Assembly: GCF_000719955.1 (NCBI RefSeq)
Contig: NZ_JOII01000018.1
Span: 58,506-122,505, forward strand
Length of the DNA: 64,000 nt
Source of the DNA: Streptomyces albidoflavus
GTDB lineage: Bacteria; Actinomycetota; Actinomycetes; Streptomycetales; Streptomycetaceae
Direction of reading: 5' to 3'
Shown here: positions 12,301 to 33,700 of the stretch, piece after piece
Position numbering within the stretch: the first letter of the stretch is position 1
How the letters are laid out: the number at the start of each line of letters is the position of its first letter
Made by a program: the position numbers and the translations under genes
The notes under the pieces: generated by a model
What the model was told of the DNA's origin: nothing
Database searches by the model: none
Seen by the model: the letters and a program-made list of their open reading frames with translations, nothing else

Positions 12301-15087
12301 CCGCAGCCCGGCGGGGTCGGCCCCGCCCTCCTCGGCGGGCACCGCGTAGGCGACGAGCTGGGTCAGGCCGTCCTCGGCGGCGCGCGGGACGACGGCGCCG
12401 CCGGCGACCGCCGGGTGCGCGGTCAGTACGGCCTCGATCTCGCCCGGCTCGATACGGAAGCCGCGGATCTTGACCTGCTGGTCGGCGCGGCCCGCGTGGA
12501 CGAGGGTGCCGTCGGGACGCCACCGGGCCAGGTCGCCGGAGCGGTACATCCGGGTGCCCGGCGCTCCGAAGGGGTCCGGCAGGAACCGCTCCTCCGTCAG
12601 CTCCGGCCGGTTCAGGTAACCGGGCGCCACACCCGGCCCGGACACGTACATCTCGCCGGTCGCACCGGGCGGCACCGGCCGTCCGGCCGCGTCCAGGACG
12701 TACACCCGCAGGTCGGCCAGGGGCCGGCCGATGACGCCGCGGCGGCGCGGGTCCTCCAGGTCGGCACGGACCAGCCGGTGGAAGGTGACGTGCACCGTCG
12801 TCTCGGTGATGCCGTACATGTTGACCAGCTCCGGCGCGTCCAGGCCGTGCCGGTCGGCCCACGGGCGCAGCCGCTCCGCCACGAGCGCCTCCCCGCCGAG
12901 GACCACGTACCGCAGGGAGCCCGTGGCCCGGTCCGTCGCGGCGTCCGCGAGGACGAGCTGTTCGAAGGCGGACGGCGTCTGGTTGAGGACCGTCACCTTC
13001 TCCTCGTCGAGCAGCCGCAGGAACTCCCGGGGCGAACGGCTCACCTCGTAGGGCACCACGACCAGCCGCCCGCCGTGCAGCAGCGGGCCCCACAGCTCCC
13101 ACACCGAGAAGTCGAAGGCGTACGAGTGGAACAGCGTCCACACGTCGTCCGCGCCGAAGCGGAAGTGCTCCCCGGACGCCTCGAAGAGCCGCACCACGTG
13201 GGCGTGGGGCACCGGCACGCCCTTGGGGCGCCCGGTCGAGCCGGAGGTGTGGATGACGTAGGCGGTGTCGTAGGGGCCGGTCGCGCCCGCGCGGTCCGCG
13301 TCGGTCAGGTCGTGCGGCGCGCGGCCTGCCAGGTCGGCCACGGTCCGAGCGTCGTCGACCACCACGACCCGCGCGTCCGTCGCGGGCAGCCGCCCCGATC
13401 CGGCGGTGTCGGTGACGACGGCGACGGGTTCCGCGTCCGCCATGACCAGGGCCAGCCGTTCGGCGGGGTGCCCGGGGTCCAGCGGAAGGTACGCGGCGCC
13501 CGTCTTGAGGACGGCGAGCAGCGCGGGGACGAGCCGCGGACCGCGGGGCAGGGCCAGGGCGACGAACCGGCCGGGCCCGGCCCCCTGTTCGACGAGCAGC
13601 CGGGCCAGCCGGTTGGCCTCCGCGTTCAGCTCGGCGTAGCTCAGCGTCTCCCCGGCGTAGGACACGGCCGTGCGCCCGGGGCTCTCGGCGACGCGGGCCT
13701 CGAAGAGCTGGGGGAGGGTACGTGTCACGCGAGGTGCGGGCTCGTCCCGGCGGACGGGCTCCTCGCCGGGCAGCAGGACGGGAGTCTCACCCAGCGGCAG
13801 TTCCTCCGGGCAGGTCCGCAGTTCGCGCAGGACCTTGAGGAACCGCTCCAGGAACAGGGCGAGTCCGTCCTCCTCGTACAGGTCGGGGTGGGCGTCGAAG
13901 GCCAGCCAGAGGGTGTCCGCCTCCGCGCCGGGCCGCACCGAGATCTGGAGGTCGTCGACCGCCCCGCCCGAGAGGTGGTGGGAGGTCGAGGGGTGTCCGC
14001 CGAAGGTGAGGTCCTCGCTGAAGGGGACGATGTTGACGACCGGCCCGTGGACACGGCGGCCACGGCCCAGCACACCGAGGTCGCGGCGGATCGACTCACC
14101 GCGGTGGCGCTGGTGGGCGCGCAGCCCGCGCAGGTCGTCGGCGACCGCCCGGACGAAGCCGCCGACCGGTGTGTCCGCCGAGGCCGCGACCCGCAGCGGC
14201 AGGATGTCCGAGGCCGTACCGGGGGTGCGCAGCGCCGCGCTGCCCAGCCGGCTCATCGTGGCGAGCCCGAGGACCAGATCGTCGGCGCCGGTCATGCGGT
14301 GCAGGAAGGCGGCGACGGCGGCGACCAGCAGATCGGTCCGCGCGACCCCCATCCCCTTGGCGGCCTCGTCCAGGGCGCGCGTCTCGGCGGGGGAGAGGAC
14401 CGCGGTACGGCGCAGGAACGGAGCCCTGGGCGGCGCGGTGCGGTCGGTGAGCCGCACCGGCTCGGGCAGCCCCGCCAGCCGCTCCGTCCAGTACGCGCGG
14501 TCGCGTCGATGGCGGTCGGAGCCGAGGTAGGCGGCCTCCTCGGCGGCGAGCCGGTCCGCGGACTCGAAGCCGGCGGGCGGCGGTTCCTCCCCGGCGGCCA
14601 GCGCCGTGTAGGTGTCGGCCAGACGACGTGCCACCAGCTTGTAGCTGTAGCCGTCCAGCAGGATGTGGTGGGCGCGCAGGAACCAGATGAACCGGTCGGG
14701 GGCGAGCGTCAGCAGGGCGTGCGAGAAGAGCGGCCCCGCCGCCACGTCCACCGGCGTCGCCAGGTCCCGGCGTATCCACTCCTCGGCGGCTGCGGCCGGG
14801 TCCGCCTCACCGCTGACGTCCACCCGGTGCACCGGCATCTCGTCCGGATCGCCGTCCCGCACGGCGCGCGGTCCGTCGGGCGTGTCCAGGAAGCGCAGGG
14901 CGAAGGTGTCGGCCTCGCGGACGGTCCGCCGCAGCGCCGTCTCGAAGAGGGCGGTGTCGACGGGTCCGTGGATCTCGACGTACTCACCGGTGTTGTAGGC
15001 GGCGGTGCCGGGCGCGAGCCGATGGGCGAACCAGAGCCCCTCCTGTGCCCCGGAAAGCGGCCGACGATCGTCCTCGTTGCCAGACAT
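6388..15087 (-). CDS. Hybrid NRPS/PKS, C-A(Thr)-PCP-C-AL-KR-ACP
   Basis: Megasynthase of 2899 residues. Domains, approximate residues: C (1-440, HHILLDG at 140-146); A (460-960, [10 protein letters not shown] near 613) with specificity residues DFWNVGMVHK by hand alignment to GrsA, the threonine code; PCP (Ser in LGGHS near 1013); C (1070-1500, HHSAADG near 1200); a short region resembling the C-terminal part of an adenylation domain (1500-1640); acyl-ligase domain AL (1676-2200, [10 protein letters not shown] near 1848); ketoreductase (2470-2700, GGLGGVG and the Tyr/Asn pair of NAAYSAAN); ACP (LGGNS near 2803). The start is the ATG at 15087, preceded by GAGGG and beginning right at the C domain; an upstream in-frame start at 15351 lies in the promoter region. 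An AL-KR-ACP unit directly after a C domain is unusual. It feeds the overlapping KS-AT-ACP-TE gene. Confidence 0.92.
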   Translation of the reverse strand: MSGNEDDRRPLSGAQEGLWFAHRLAPGTAAYNTGEYVEIHGPVDTALFETALRRTVREADTFALRFLDTPDGPRAVRDGDPDEMPVHRVDVSGEADPAAAAEEWIRRDLATPVDVAAGPLFSHALLTLAPDRFIWFLRAHHILLDGYSYKLVARRLADTYTALAAGEEPPPAGFESADRLAAEEAAYLGSDRHRRDRAYWTERLAGLPEPVRLTDRTAPPRAPFLRRTAVLSPAETRALDEAAKGMGVARTDLLVAAVAAFLHRMTGADDLVLGLATMSRLGSAALRTPGTASDILPLRVAASADTPVGGFVRAVADDLRGLRAHQRHRGESIRRDLGVLGRGRRVHGPVVNIVPFSEDLTFGGHPSTSHHLSGGAVDDLQISVRPGAEADTLWLAFDAHPDLYEEDGLALFLERFLKVLRELRTCPEELPLGETPVLLPGEEPVRRDEPAPRVTRTLPQLFEARVAESPGRTAVSYAGETLSYAELNAEANRLARLLVEQGAGPGRFVALALPRGPRLVPALLAVLKTGAAYLPLDPGHPAERLALVMADAEPVAVVTDTAGSGRLPATDARVVVVDDARTVADLAGRAPHDLTDADRAGATGPYDTAYVIHTSGSTGRPKGVPVPHAHVVRLFEASGEHFRFGADDVWTLFHSYAFDFSVWELWGPLLHGGRLVVVPYEVSRSPREFLRLLDEEKVTVLNQTPSAFEQLVLADAATDRATGSLRYVVLGGEALVAERLRPWADRHGLDAPELVNMYGITETTVHVTFHRLVRADLEDPRRRGVIGRPLADLRVYVLDAAGRPVPPGATGEMYVSGPGVAPGYLNRPELTEERFLPDPFGAPGTRMYRSGDLARWRPDGTLVHAGRADQQVKIRGFRIEPGEIEAVLTAHPAVAGGAVVPRAAEDGLTQLVAYAVPAEEGGADPAGLRAHLAARLPAYMVPAACVLLDALPLTANGKLDTAALPAPDFGGGTGGAPPATPEERLVCGLFEEVLRLPADSVGTGGNFFDLGGHSLLATRLLARLRERTGTDVPISALFDTPTPAALAERLTAGADAGRPLPALTASERPSLVPASFAQERMWFLSRMDGAAATYNIPLPVALRHPLDLDALRAALGDVADRHESLRTVFGEEDGAIHQRVLPPGTLRPELHVVDCPDEERAAHVAAAMRRSFDLTRDSALWAGVFGTGDTRTLLLVLHHSAADGWSLRPLADDLGTAYAARRAGAAPDWAPPALQYADFALWQRRVLAPAPEGPGRLERLTSFWRQALDGLPEESAPPPDRPRPAAPSGRGGGVTVPLDAGTHRELLRLADHENASLFMVLHGALALLLNRWGAGDDIVVGTPVAGRTEPALDEVVGLLTNTLVLRADASGDPTFRELLARVRAFDVQALDHQDLPFDRLVEEVNPRRHPARHPLFQVMLALQNNERAVLTLGEDRVPLRPAATGTAKFDLFVDVLERHGADGTADGLDLHVEYAADLYDPATAERFAGALRDLLTVVCADPEVRTGALPRADRPSPATADTTARAGALTRAVLEVPGVGDAVVLPGPDGEPATVYVVPNRAGAADRTEQVVSSLAPGTRVVAISGLPRTAEGGLDEGALKDLPVIDQVAAGAWRERLARLPGVREAEVVLEEVPEELERRHVGRPRAAGGAAEPDAPSVERPASVPALSEGPALPEPSVSGWAEALLRAAGRPDGEVVHVRADGSETRRSYASLVPEASRVLAGLRRRGLRPGDRVILQCDDTEDFVATLWGCVLGGFVAVPLTVPVSYATTSAAVSKLEGIWEMLDRPWIVTSAAGEPGLRELAARREWSGLRLTTADALREEPEDRDWYEARPDDLVLMLMTSGSTGLPKAVRLTHRNVLTRAAATEAMNGLGSGDVSLNWIPLDHVTGVVMFHLRDVYLGCRQIHAPTSWILEDPVRWPELADRHRVSVTWAPNFAFGLLAEQAHRFQDRDWDLSPVRLVMNAGEVVVASAARRFLHVLAPFGLPQDVMHPGWGMSETCSVVTDSVLASEAPDHDEAFVSCGLPYPGFAMRVVDDQDALLPEGDVGRLQVRGTSVTHGYHDNARANAESFTEDGWFDTGDLAFLRDGELYITGRAKDVIIVNGVNHYSHEIEACVEELPSVVRSFTAAVAVRSDASAATDELALFLRLAPGQDPAGALREIAGKVTREIGVSPAFLIPVEAEAIPKTEIGKIQRTKLRKSFEAGEFDGAVRETQLLLGTAATVPDWFLHPLWRPAENLHAATLPAGHRVLVLAGPAPHAHAVAEEVAGAVRDAGGLCTVVTEGPAPERNGAAAYRVRPGEAGDLAAVLERLEADGRTPDTVVHLAATEDAEDGAAPGSDVSLLVLAQALAGRTGGERPVDLLFVTAGAQAVTPEERPTASHAAAGALLKSLREELPWLRGVHLDLSGGSAGDRAAAVLAEAAGFPADTEVARREGLRYVRRLAPLPDSAPRTAPAPAPADGFHLVSGGLGGVGSEVAAHLLKEPGTRLLLIGRTGLPPEDTWERHLADAGPASSRIEAFRRLRGLGEVRYETADVTDAAQVRAAVRRAADAWGVPLVSVLHLAGAFDERPVRELTPQEWREALAAKVDGAWALHRVAAGHPVTSFVTFSSVNGFFGGAMNAAYSAANAALDDLALRRRREGLPGQSLAWSMWRERGMSLGYQLTSLTEARGYRVLDAQAALRSFDLARTLDLPHLLIGADRTAPWVRSHVLAPVRQVRRTAARVVLDEGTDLGALYGAAARAAGPEGTFVLRSAGSSGRSEDTGGADELRRLESELAAVWCTVLGRDRVGRDENFFDLGGNSLLLVAAQTAVNKALGCELGVVDLFSRPTVRALARHLSQQGAAAAPRDAASGPVPDAPAPPPSGLERAKQQAERQRSARGARRSAQQRKDRRHG

Positions 15088-15251
15088 GACACCAACCCTC
15101 GGTTGCGAGCAGGTACTTCTCACGGGGGGGCAGGGCGAGCGCGGCGTTCCGGGGGCAGGAACCCCGTCCGGTCGTCGCGGGCCGTGCCCCGGTTCACCCT
15201 GCCCTCGCCCGGTCGGGCGGATCAAGCGCGGACGGCACTCGGCGGCCCATT

Positions 15252-15267
15252 CCAGGGAAATACCTAG
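15252..15267. promoter_or_regulatory. Putative PAS-LuxR-type operator, box 1
   Basis: CCAGG-GAAATA-CCTAG. As I remember it, the PimM (PAS-LuxR) consensus is CTVGGGAWWTCCCBAG; this site matches 14 of 16 positions. It lies about 165 bp upstream of the megasynthase start at 15087. No PAS-LuxR gene is present in the window, so the cognate regulator would be elsewhere or a different LuxR protein. Confidence 0.4.
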
Positions 15268-15439
15268 AGGGTGCTGTGATGTCCGTCCGGAGAGGTTTGG
15301 GAAAGCGGCGGGAGAAAAGAAGAAAGGGTCGGCTGGCGGCCGATAATTCAAGGAGCCGAATGGGCCCCTTGACTTTCCGCCCAGTCGGATTCATGGAAGT
15401 CCTGGCTGCCGCCCCGGTGGTCCCCTTCGCACACGCCCT

Positions 15440-15468
15440 GAGCTGCGCGGCTGCCTGCCGCGCAGCTC
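15440..15468. other. 11-bp perfect inverted repeat
   Basis: Arms 15440-15450 (GAGCTGCGCGG) and 15458-15468 with a 7-base loop, located between the two putative operators. It could insulate the divergent promoters as a terminator or fold in a 5' leader; function unknown. Confidence 0.5.
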
Positions 15469-15492
15469 CGCCGTCCGGCCGCCCGGCCGTTC

Positions 15493-15508
15493 TTAGGTGA
15501 ATCCCTAA
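15493..15508. promoter_or_regulatory. Putative PAS-LuxR-type operator, box 2
   Basis: TTAGG-TGAATC-CCTAA, a perfect 5-bp palindrome around a 6-bp centre. It has the same AGG-N6-CCT geometry as box 1 and 12 of 16 matches to the remembered PimM consensus. It is centred about 32 bp upstream of the start point implied by the TAGGGT element, roughly where such boxes overlap the -35 region. Confidence 0.35.
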
Positions 15509-15654
15509 ACGCGTGGCTCCTAGGGTGATGCCAAGATCGGGGCCTTTCGCTGTCTCCCCTCGCCGTGAGGCGTGACAGGGGTTCCGCACTCAATGTGGAG
15601 AACCGCCATCCGTGCGGGTGCGGACCGTGCGGTGACGGCTGGAAGGGCTGCCAA

Positions 15655-16965
15655 ATGCGACGCGCGCTGTGTCCCGTGGAAAACCTCTATGTAGCCCAGC
15701 GGAGCCGGGCGTTCCTCTCCTGCGCCCTGCGCGGGAACGTCGACCCCTCGGTACTGGCGGAGGCGTTCGACGCGCTCACGACCGAGCACCCCACCCTCCG
15801 CTCCCGCATCGTCCCCGCGGAAGGAGGCCACGCCCTGGAACTCCTTCCGGAGGACGAGCGGCCGCGCCTGATCCGCAGGGAGGGCGGGGACGAGGCGTAC
15901 ATCGAGGAACTGAACGTCCCGCTCCCGGTGGGCGGACCGCTCAGCCGCGCGGCCCTCGTCACCACCGGGCCGGACACCCACCTCCTGACCGTGACGATCG
16001 ACCACACCGTCACCGACGGACACAGCGCCATCACCTTCATGAACGCGCTCTGGGACCGCTACGGCGAACTCGTCGCGACCGTCCCGGGACAGACCCCGCC
16101 CGCCCCCGTCGCCGAGGCGGAGTGGCCCAGGCCCGTCAGTGAGCTGCTGCCCGCGGCCGACCCCGAGGAGACCGAGAAGTACCTGCTGCGCCGCATCGAG
16201 GAGACGGGCGCCCACCCGGTCGAGCTCCTCGCCTTCGACACCCCGCGCGACCGGCCCGCCGGCTCCGAAGACCCGTCGGAGCACCGCATCGAGGTCCGCC
16301 GCCTGGTCCTCGATGCCGAGGAGACCACCCGGCTGCGCTCCGCCGCCCGCGACGCGGGCGTCTCGGTGCACGGCCTCGTCGCCGCCGCCCTGATGACGGC
16401 GGCCCGTGCGCGCCTGGACGGCGACGGCCCACGAATGCTGGGCTGCATGTCGCCCGTCGACCTGCGTGCGCGGCTCACCCCGCCCGTCTCGCCGTCCGTG
16501 ATGGTGGCCTCCGTGACCTCCCACCTCCAGGCCGTCCCGGTCAGCGGGGAGACCGACCCGCTCGACCTCGCCCGGGAGATCAGCACCCGCCTGCGGGAGT
16601 CCGTCGAGCGCGGCGACCACTTCCACGAGATGCGCATCATGCCGAGGGTCCCCGCCCATCCCGCCCTGCAGATGGGCTCGGTCATCGTGACCAACATGGG
16701 CGCCACGGCCGCCCCCCGCTTCCCCGAGGGCGTCGAAGGCACCGACGTCCGCCTCGTCCCGGCTCGCGAGTCGTACTTCCCCCAGGCCGGCCGCAGCCCG
16801 GTCATGGCCTGCGTCGTCTCCTTCGACAACCGGCTCGCCGTCGAACTCCCGCACCACACGGCCTGCTTCACCCCGCAGTACATGCGGGCCTTCCGCGACG
16901 ACGTCCGCACCGCGCTGCTGGCCTTCGCCCAGGACGCCGCCCCGGCGCCGGCCAGCGCCGGCTGA
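15655..16965 (+). CDS. Stand-alone condensation-domain acyltransferase, PapA5-like
   Basis: Member of the condensation/BAHD-like acyltransferase superfamily, 436 residues, near the length of mycobacterial PapA5 (about 420), which esterifies a polyketide with an acyl chain taken from an ACP. The catalytic motif HTVTDG is at residues 117-122, and the N-terminus (CPVENLYVAQ) resembles PapA proteins. The ATG at 15655 has GGAAGGG seven bases upstream; an earlier in-frame start at 15565 adds a cysteine-rich stretch with no RBS and is rejected. It probably transfers an acyl or peptidyl group onto a hydroxyl of the cluster product, or helps release it. It is divergent from the megasynthase and shares the regulatory region holding the paired operator-like boxes. 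Confidence 0.8.
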   Translation: MRRALCPVENLYVAQRSRAFLSCALRGNVDPSVLAEAFDALTTEHPTLRSRIVPAEGGHALELLPEDERPRLIRREGGDEAYIEELNVPLPVGGPLSRAALVTTGPDTHLLTVTIDHTVTDGHSAITFMNALWDRYGELVATVPGQTPPAPVAEAEWPRPVSELLPAADPEETEKYLLRRIEETGAHPVELLAFDTPRDRPAGSEDPSEHRIEVRRLVLDAEETTRLRSAARDAGVSVHGLVAAALMTAARARLDGDGPRMLGCMSPVDLRARLTPPVSPSVMVASVTSHLQAVPVSGETDPLDLAREISTRLRESVERGDHFHEMRIMPRVPAHPALQMGSVIVTNMGATAAPRFPEGVEGTDVRLVPARESYFPQAGRSPVMACVVSFDNRLAVELPHHTACFTPQYMRAFRDDVRTALLAFAQDAAPAPASAG

Positions 16966-17013
16966 CCGCGGACCGCCCGCCCGCACCGTCCTCCCCGCAA
17001 GGAGAGCACCCCC

Positions 17014-17535
17014 ATGAACACCGCGCACGAACTGCCCGCCCCCGTGGACCGGTTGCTGCCGCGGGCGAGGGCGGGCGACGAGCAGGCGATGAACGACCTG
17101 CTGCTGCACATCACCCCGTACGTCACCCGTGTCTGCCGCTCGGTCGCCCACGACAACGGCTCCGACGCCCGGCAGGAGGCCCTCCTCGCGATCTACCGGG
17201 GCCTGCCGGGGCTGCGGGAGCCCGCCGCCTTCTACGGGTGGGTCCGCTCGGTCACCGTGCGGGAGGCGGTGCGCACGGCCAGGCGCCTGGGCCGCGAGAC
17301 GACGAGCCCCGAGGTGGACTCGCGCCACGAACCCCACTCACTCGACGCCGTCCACATCAACGACGTCCTGGACCGCATGTCCGAGGCCCACCGCCAGGTG
17401 CTGACCCTTCGCGTGTACGGCCTGAACGAGGTGGAGATGGCCGAGACCCTCGCCCTCCCCGTCGGCACGGTCCGCTCCCGGCTCCACCGGGCCCGCCGCC
17501 GCTTCCAGGAGGCATGGCAGCCCACCGCCGCCTGA
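17014..17535 (+). CDS. ECF-like sigma-70 family sigma factor
   Basis: A 173-residue RNA polymerase sigma factor with region 2 only partly recognisable (DARQEALLAIYRGLPG, then YGWVRSVTVREAV near residues 75-90) and a clear region 4 helix-turn-helix (RQVLTLRVYGLNEVEMAETL, then GTVRSRLHRARRRF) at about 125-165. The start has AAGGAG well placed. It lies 48 bp after the acyltransferase and is probably co-transcribed. No anti-sigma gene is adjacent; the convergent two-helix membrane protein has no visible zinc-binding HxxxCxxC anti-sigma motif. It may activate genes of this cluster, but its target promoters are unknown. Confidence 0.82.
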   Translation: MNTAHELPAPVDRLLPRARAGDEQAMNDLLLHITPYVTRVCRSVAHDNGSDARQEALLAIYRGLPGLREPAAFYGWVRSVTVREAVRTARRLGRETTSPEVDSRHEPHSLDAVHINDVLDRMSEAHRQVLTLRVYGLNEVEMAETLALPVGTVRSRLHRARRRFQEAWQPTAA

Positions 17536-17557
17536 CGGCCACCGTGGCGGGGTGAGA

Positions 17558-17571
17558 CACGCGGACGCGTG
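17558..17571. terminator. Short hairpin between convergent genes
   Basis: CACGC-GGAC-GCGTG followed by CCTTTCC, in the 74-bp gap between the sigma factor and the convergent membrane protein. The stem is only 5 bp, so the call is weak. Confidence 0.3.
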
Positions 17572-17609
17572 CCTTTCCGGTGCCCGCCTCCTGCTCCTGC
17601 CGCGAGAAC

Positions 17610-18047
17610 TCACACGGCTCCGCCGGAACCGGCCGTACGCCTCGCCCGGCGGATCTCTCTGACGGCAAGGGCCCCGGTGGCGGCTGCCGCCCCGAGCGGC
17701 AGCAGAGGCGCCAGCACCGCGATCCCCCAGGAGACGAAGCCCGTGTCCACCGCTTCGTAGCGTCCCCAGGGCGTCCGCGCGACCCGGATGGTCTCGCCTT
17801 GACGGCCCTCGTACCTGACCTCGACGGTGCCCAGGCCCGTGGTGCTCGGAGCCGGGCCGCTGCAGGCGGTGTGGGTGGTGTTCCGCGCACCGTCCTCACG
17901 GTGGCACTCCGTGAGCCGGACCTCCACGGCGTTCCCCGAGAGGTTCAGCCGCGCGATGCCGGTGAACACCGTCCACGCCATCGCCGCGAGACACAGCAGA
18001 GTGAGTGCGGCATATCCGGCGGCAGCGAGTACGCGTTCCCTGGGCAT
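17610..18047 (-). CDS. Small membrane protein, function unknown
   Basis: A 145-residue protein with two predicted membrane helices: residues about 8-33 (ALTLLCLAAMAWTVFTG) and 105-127 (WGIAVLAPLLPLGAAAATG). Between them is a probably extracytoplasmic loop of about 70 residues with two cysteines (TECHRE and TACSG) that could form a disulfide. A short basic tail (REIRRARR) follows. I do not recognise the family; it resembles generic Streptomyces membrane proteins with a DUF3592-like layout (two helices flanking a small beta-rich domain), without certainty. It lies downstream of the large megasynthase on the same strand, 111 bp away, and converges with the sigma factor. Confidence 0.65.
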   Translation of the reverse strand: MPRERVLAAAGYAALTLLCLAAMAWTVFTGIARLNLSGNAVEVRLTECHREDGARNTTHTACSGPAPSTTGLGTVEVRYEGRQGETIRVARTPWGRYEAVDTGFVSWGIAVLAPLLPLGAAAATGALAVREIRRARRTAGSGGAV

Positions 18048-18158
18048 GGGCCGATCATGCCGTCTCCCCGCGGACTCCAGGTAGCGGGGTCATGGGCGGG
18101 GTTTCCTGGGGAGGTCTTCCCGGCGAGGCCGGCCGCCGGGAAGACCTGAGGCCCGTGA

Positions 18159-28913
<10,755 letters not shown>

Positions 28914-30258
28914 GTGTGTCCCCTTCTGATCCGTGGGTGCGCGACGGAGACCGGGCCGTGGTGACGGCGAACGCCAGCAGGAACAGCGCCGCCAGCACCG
29001 CCGTACCGTGGAAGACCCCGACCACGCTCAGGGCGGGCAGCGCTTCGAGGGCCGCCGCGGCGAGTACGGTGCCCACGGCGAAGCCGGCCGTCTCCGCCGT
29101 GGCGGACATTCCGAACAGCCGGCTGCGCTGACGGTCCGGTGCCGCCTGCAGGCGTGAGGTGTAGACGATCTCGGTCCAGCCGTCCGCGAAGCCCGCGCAG
29201 GCGGCGACCGCGACAAGGCCGGCGGCGGGCAGGCCGGTGAAGGCCGCCACGAAGCACACCGACATCGCCAGCGTGCCCCACGCGAAGGCACGTTCACCCC
29301 ACGCCCTCCCCTTGCCGGCGCGTTTCAGCACCAGGTGGGCGGCGATGGTGCCGACGGCCCAGGCGACCCAGAAGCGGGTCATGAACAGGGCCGGGGCGGA
29401 CGGTTCCGCGGCGTGGGCGACCACGGGCAGCGCGACGTTGTGCGAGGAGGAGGCGAGGGCATCGACCCCCCGGAGCAGGATCATCCCGAGCAGCAGCCCG
29501 GGAAGTCCGGCCGCGCCCCGCCACGGCCGACGGCGCCCAGGGCGCCCGGTGCCCTCCTCCCGGCCGAGTTCCTCCGGCTCCTGGTCCTCGGCGTCCGTGC
29601 GCGGCCGCAGGGCCAGCAGGGCCACGGCGCAGACCGCGAAACTCGCCGCGTTCAACGCGAACGCGGCCCCGTACCCCCCGAACGCGATGACCGGGGCGGC
29701 GGAGGCGAACCCCAGCACCGTGGCGATCGAACGCCCCGTGACCAGCAACCCGTTGGCCCGCGTGCGGGCTTCCGGGCCGACCATGGCGGGAACCGCGCTG
29801 CGCAGAGCCACGGTGAAGCAGACGTTCCCCGCGCCCGTCACGACGACGGCGCACCCCAGCAGCCACACCGGTGTGCGGTCCGCGCAGAGAGCGAGGACGG
29901 TCATGGCGACGCCCTGGCTGATGTCCGCGCCGACCATGATCCGCAGGCGGGTCGTCCGGGCCGCCAGCGCCGCGGAGCCGAGCCCGGCGAGGAAACCGGC
30001 GAACAGGCGCAGCGCCATGAGCGCGCCGACACCGAAGGCCGAGCCGGTGACCTGGAACGAGAACAGGCTCAGTGCGATCAGGTTCAGGTAGTTGCCGTAG
30101 CCGGACACCGCGTAGGCCCCGACGACCGCGCGGAAGCGCCCACCCGTCCCTCCGCCCTGCCCCTCGCCGCCTCCGTGCGTGCCCGTCCGGCCTCCTTCGG
30201 TGGCCCCGGAGGACGACTCGCCGGCGTCAGCCGTTCCTGCCTGCGACATCGGCCTCAC

Positions 30259-30763
30259 CAGTCCGCCGGGAGCGCCAGGCCGTACACCTCGTGCACGTCG
30301 GCCACTCCTCCATGAGCATCGTCTCCCGACGCCAGGGCCGCCGCGGAAGCGGCGTCAGCGTCAGATGTGTCTCGGTGCGTTCGGGACCCCGGCCACGTTC
30401 GTGCTTGCGGAAAACGCCTCCCGGAAGAGGGTGATGAGGGGGTGCGGCCCGTGAGGCGACCGGCGTGTCCGCTCGGGATCATGCGCGTGGGGGACGTGGC
30501 GTGCGGCTCATGATCTTAGGGCCCGGAGACTCTTGTCAACGCCCTCGCGCACCGGCATCCCCGTACCTGAGTGGCCGCGCGGCGGTGTACGTGCCCAGCC
30601 GCACGGGGGTGAGGGCGGGCCGTCCCGGCCCGTCCGCCCGGCGCTCTCCTCGCCCGCCAGGAAAGATGGGGGCCCGACCCCCATGTGCCCCCATCCCCCA
30701 CGCGGCACGATGGGTCACGCCGCGGGCCGACAGGGTCCGCGGCGGGATCGAGGGGGTGGGACG
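30259..30763. promoter_or_regulatory. Divergent intergenic region, MFS/megasynthase versus lanM
   Basis: About 505 bp separates the minus-strand exporter operon from the plus-strand lanM. A candidate minus-strand promoter is marked at 30513-30539. The lanM start is preceded by a purine-rich stretch (GAGGGGG, around 30750). No convincing small gene was found: frames are short, arginine-rich and lack RBSs. Confidence 0.45.
30513..30539 (-). promoter_or_regulatory. Candidate promoter for the exporter-megasynthase operon
   Basis: On the minus strand, a perfect TTGACA (30539-30534) is followed after 15 bp by TAAGAT (30518-30513). The spacer is short for a housekeeping promoter. The implied 5' leader to the exporter start is about 250 bases. 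Confidence 0.3.
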
Positions 30764-33700
30764 TTGGAGCGGAACGCTTCGGGACCGGGGTGCGGCGCCG
30801 CCCACCCCGCTCCGGGGCCGGTCCCCGCCGGACGGGGGGCGGTCGCCCTGCTGGAGAACGGTCAGCGGCACACCGGGGACGCGGCCTGGTGGCTCCCGGC
30901 CCTGCGCCCGGGGGAGCGGACCGGGCAGGCGCCGGACTGGGCGGTGTGGGTCGAGCGGGTGCTCGCCACCACACCGGCGGTCCTCGCCGCGCCCGAGGGG
31001 CGGTACGAAGGTCTCAGCGGGTTCGAGCGGGTGCTGGCACCGTTCGCCGAGGCGGCGGGGGAGCGGATGGCGGCGGCTCTCGGGGGCGCCGAGCGGCGGC
31101 TCGTCGACCTCACGGCCGTCCGCGCCGGACTGGTCCGGACGGTCGGGCCGCGACTGGCCCGGATCGCCGCCCGCGTCCTCGTGACCGAACTGCACCGGGC
31201 ACGAGAGGCGGGCGGGCTCGCCGGCGACGACAGCCGGGCCCGGTTCCGGGAGTTCCTGCGGCGGACGGGGGAGCGGCAGGGCCTCACCGCGCTGCTGACG
31301 GCCCATCCGGTCCTCGCCCGCCTCCTCGGCCGGGTCAGCCTCGACGCGGCCGACGCCTTCGCCGAACTGCTGCACCGCCTCGCCGCCGACCAGGCGGCCC
31401 TGGCGGAGGCGGGGCTCCCGTGCGGGGCGGACGGACATCTGCTCGTCGACGTCGAGGCCGGGGCGGGGGACAGCCACGGCGGCGGCCGGACGGTGGCGCT
31501 GCTGCGTTTCGCGGACGGCGCGCGGCTGGTGTACAAACCCCGTCCGGTCGCCGTGCACCGCCACTTCAACGACCTCGCCGACTGGCTCGGCAGCCTGCCC
31601 GGCGCGCCCCGGCTGCGCACGCTGACCGTGGTCGACAGCCAGACCCACGGCTGGGTCGAGTTCGTGGAGGTGCTGCCCTGCCGGACCGGCCCGCAGGTAC
31701 GGGAGTTCTACCGGCGCCAGGGCGCGCTGCTCGCCCTGCTGCACGCCCTGGACGGGACCGACCTGCACCACGAGAACCTGATCGCCCACGGCGAGCACCC
31801 GCTCCTGGTCGACGTGGAGACCCTCTTCCACCCGGCCCTGCCGATCGCCGACTCCGACGACCCGGCGAGCAGGGCACTGCACGACTCCGTCCACCGGGTC
31901 GGTCTGCTGCCGCAGTTCCTCCTCGGTGACGACAGCGCGCTCGACATGTCGGCGGTCGGCGGCGGCCGCGCCGCGCTCTCCCCCGTGGCGCTCGCCGGGT
32001 GGGCCGACTGCGGGACGGACACCATGCGGCTGGTGCGGCGCCCCGGCCGGTTCCGGGAGTCCGCCAACCGCCCCCGCCTGCACGGAAGACCCGCCGAACC
32101 GGCCGCGTACACGGCCGAGCTGCGCGAAGGGTTCCGGGCCGCCTACGCGGCCCTCGGCGAGGCGCGTGCCGAACTGCTCGGGCCCACCGGGCTGCTGGAG
32201 CGGTTCCGGCGGGACGAGGTGCGGGTGGTGGCGCGGCCCACCGCCGTCTACGCCACCCTCCTCGACGAGACCACCCACCCCGAGCTGATGCGCGAGGCCG
32301 GCGCGCGGGACGCCGTCCTCGCCCGGCTGAGGGACGGCACGCTCGGCCGCCCCGCCCTGTCCGGGCTGGAGGACGAGGAGATCGCCCAGCTCTGGTCCCA
32401 CGACGTGCCCGTCTTCACCGTCCCGGTCGGCGGCACCGCCCTGACCGGGGTCACCGGCCGCGCCGTGCCCGGCACGGTGCCGCTCTCCGGACTGGCCAGA
32501 GCCACCCGGAAGATCGCGGCCCTCGACAGTGTGGACCGGCAGGACCAGGAGTGGGTGATCCGCGCCGCGATGGTCTCCGCCTCCACCGCGCCCGTCCACC
32601 ACCCCGCCGGGGCCGGGCGCGGCCCCCGGCCCGCCGCCGCGCCCGAACCCGAACGGCTCCTCGCCGCGGCCCGCTCCCTCGGGGACCAGCTGGTCTCCCT
32701 CGCCTACCGCACGGCGGACCGCGCCAACTGGCTCGGCCTGGAGCTGCTGGGCGACCGCTACTGGCGGCTCGGTCCGATGCCCGCCGACCTGGCCGCGGGC
32801 TACTGCGGCCCCGCCCTCTTCCTCGCCCAGCTCGCCGGTGTCACCGGTGTCGCCCGGTACGCGGAGACGGCGAGTGCGGCCCTGGCGCCGGTGGCCGGGC
32901 TGCTGGACGCCCTGCACGAGGACCCCACCGCGCCGCCCGCCGTGGGCTCGGGCGCCTTCGCCGGGCTCGGCGGGATCACGTACACCCTGCTGGAGACGGA
33001 GCGGCTGCTCGGGGAGCCGGTGTGCGCCGAGTCGCTTCCGGCGGCGCTGCGGCTGCTGGAGGCAGCGGCGGCGGGGGAGCGTGAGACGGGCGTCGGCGCC
33101 GGGACGGCCGGCGGGCTCGCGGTGCTCCTCGCCGCGCACCGGGCCACCGGACGCCAGGAGACGCTGCGCGCCGCCGGACGGTGCGCGGAACGGCTGCTGG
33201 CCGCCGGCCCTCCCGCCGGGACCGGCTTCCTGGACGGCTCGGCCGGTACGGGATGGGCACTGCTGCGGTACGCCGAGCGGACCGGGTCCCCGCGCATCCG
33301 GGAGGCGGGGCTGGAGGCGCTCCGCGCGGCCGTCGCCCTGCTCCCGGCGGCGAAGGACGACGCTCAGGGCGGCTGGTGCCACGGCCGGGCCGGCACCGCC
33401 CTCGCCGTCGCCGACAGCCCCGCCGCTCTCGCCGACCCCCGGCTGGCCGCCTGGCTCACCACGACGGCCCACCTTCTGCGGCGCGCCGAGCCCCGCCCCG
33501 ACGACAGCCTCTGCCACGGGGAGGCGGGCCGGCTCGAACTCCTCGGCCACGCCGCCCTGGCCGGAGCCCGCGCCGGGCTCGTCCACCGCACCGGCGTGCT
33601 GCTGGCCGCGGTCGAGGACGACGGGCCGCGCTGCGGCACCCCCGACCACGTCCCGCACGCGGGGCTGCTCACCGGCCTCGCGGGGATCGGGCACGGGCTG

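Larger units (their letters stand above)
15088..15654. promoter_or_regulatory. Divergent promoter region between megasynthase and acyltransferase
   Basis: A 567-bp non-coding region upstream of both the minus-strand megasynthase and the plus-strand acyltransferase. It contains two similar palindromes (15252-15267 and 15493-15508) and an 11-bp hairpin (15440-15468), annotated separately. A possible -10 element (TAGGGT, 15521-15526) lies 12 bp downstream of the second palindrome. Short open frames here have neither a convincing RBS nor protein-like composition. Confidence 0.6.

Noticed and set aside
12617..12619. Second TTA codon in the other megasynthase
   Set aside because: The triplet is out of frame; the codons there read GGT TAC CTG.
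9988..15267. 1759-codon plus-strand open frame
   Set aside because: Antisense shadow of the C-A-PCP-C-AL-KR-ACP gene.
15276..15500. 74-codon ORF in the divergent promoter region
   Set aside because: It overlaps the operator-like palindromes and the hairpin, starts without a good RBS and has no protein-like features.
30533..30763. Longer N-terminus for LanM
   Set aside because: The extra 77 residues are Pro/Arg/Gly-rich, have no RBS and would make the protein longer than the family; the TTG at 30764 has a good RBS and gives the usual length.
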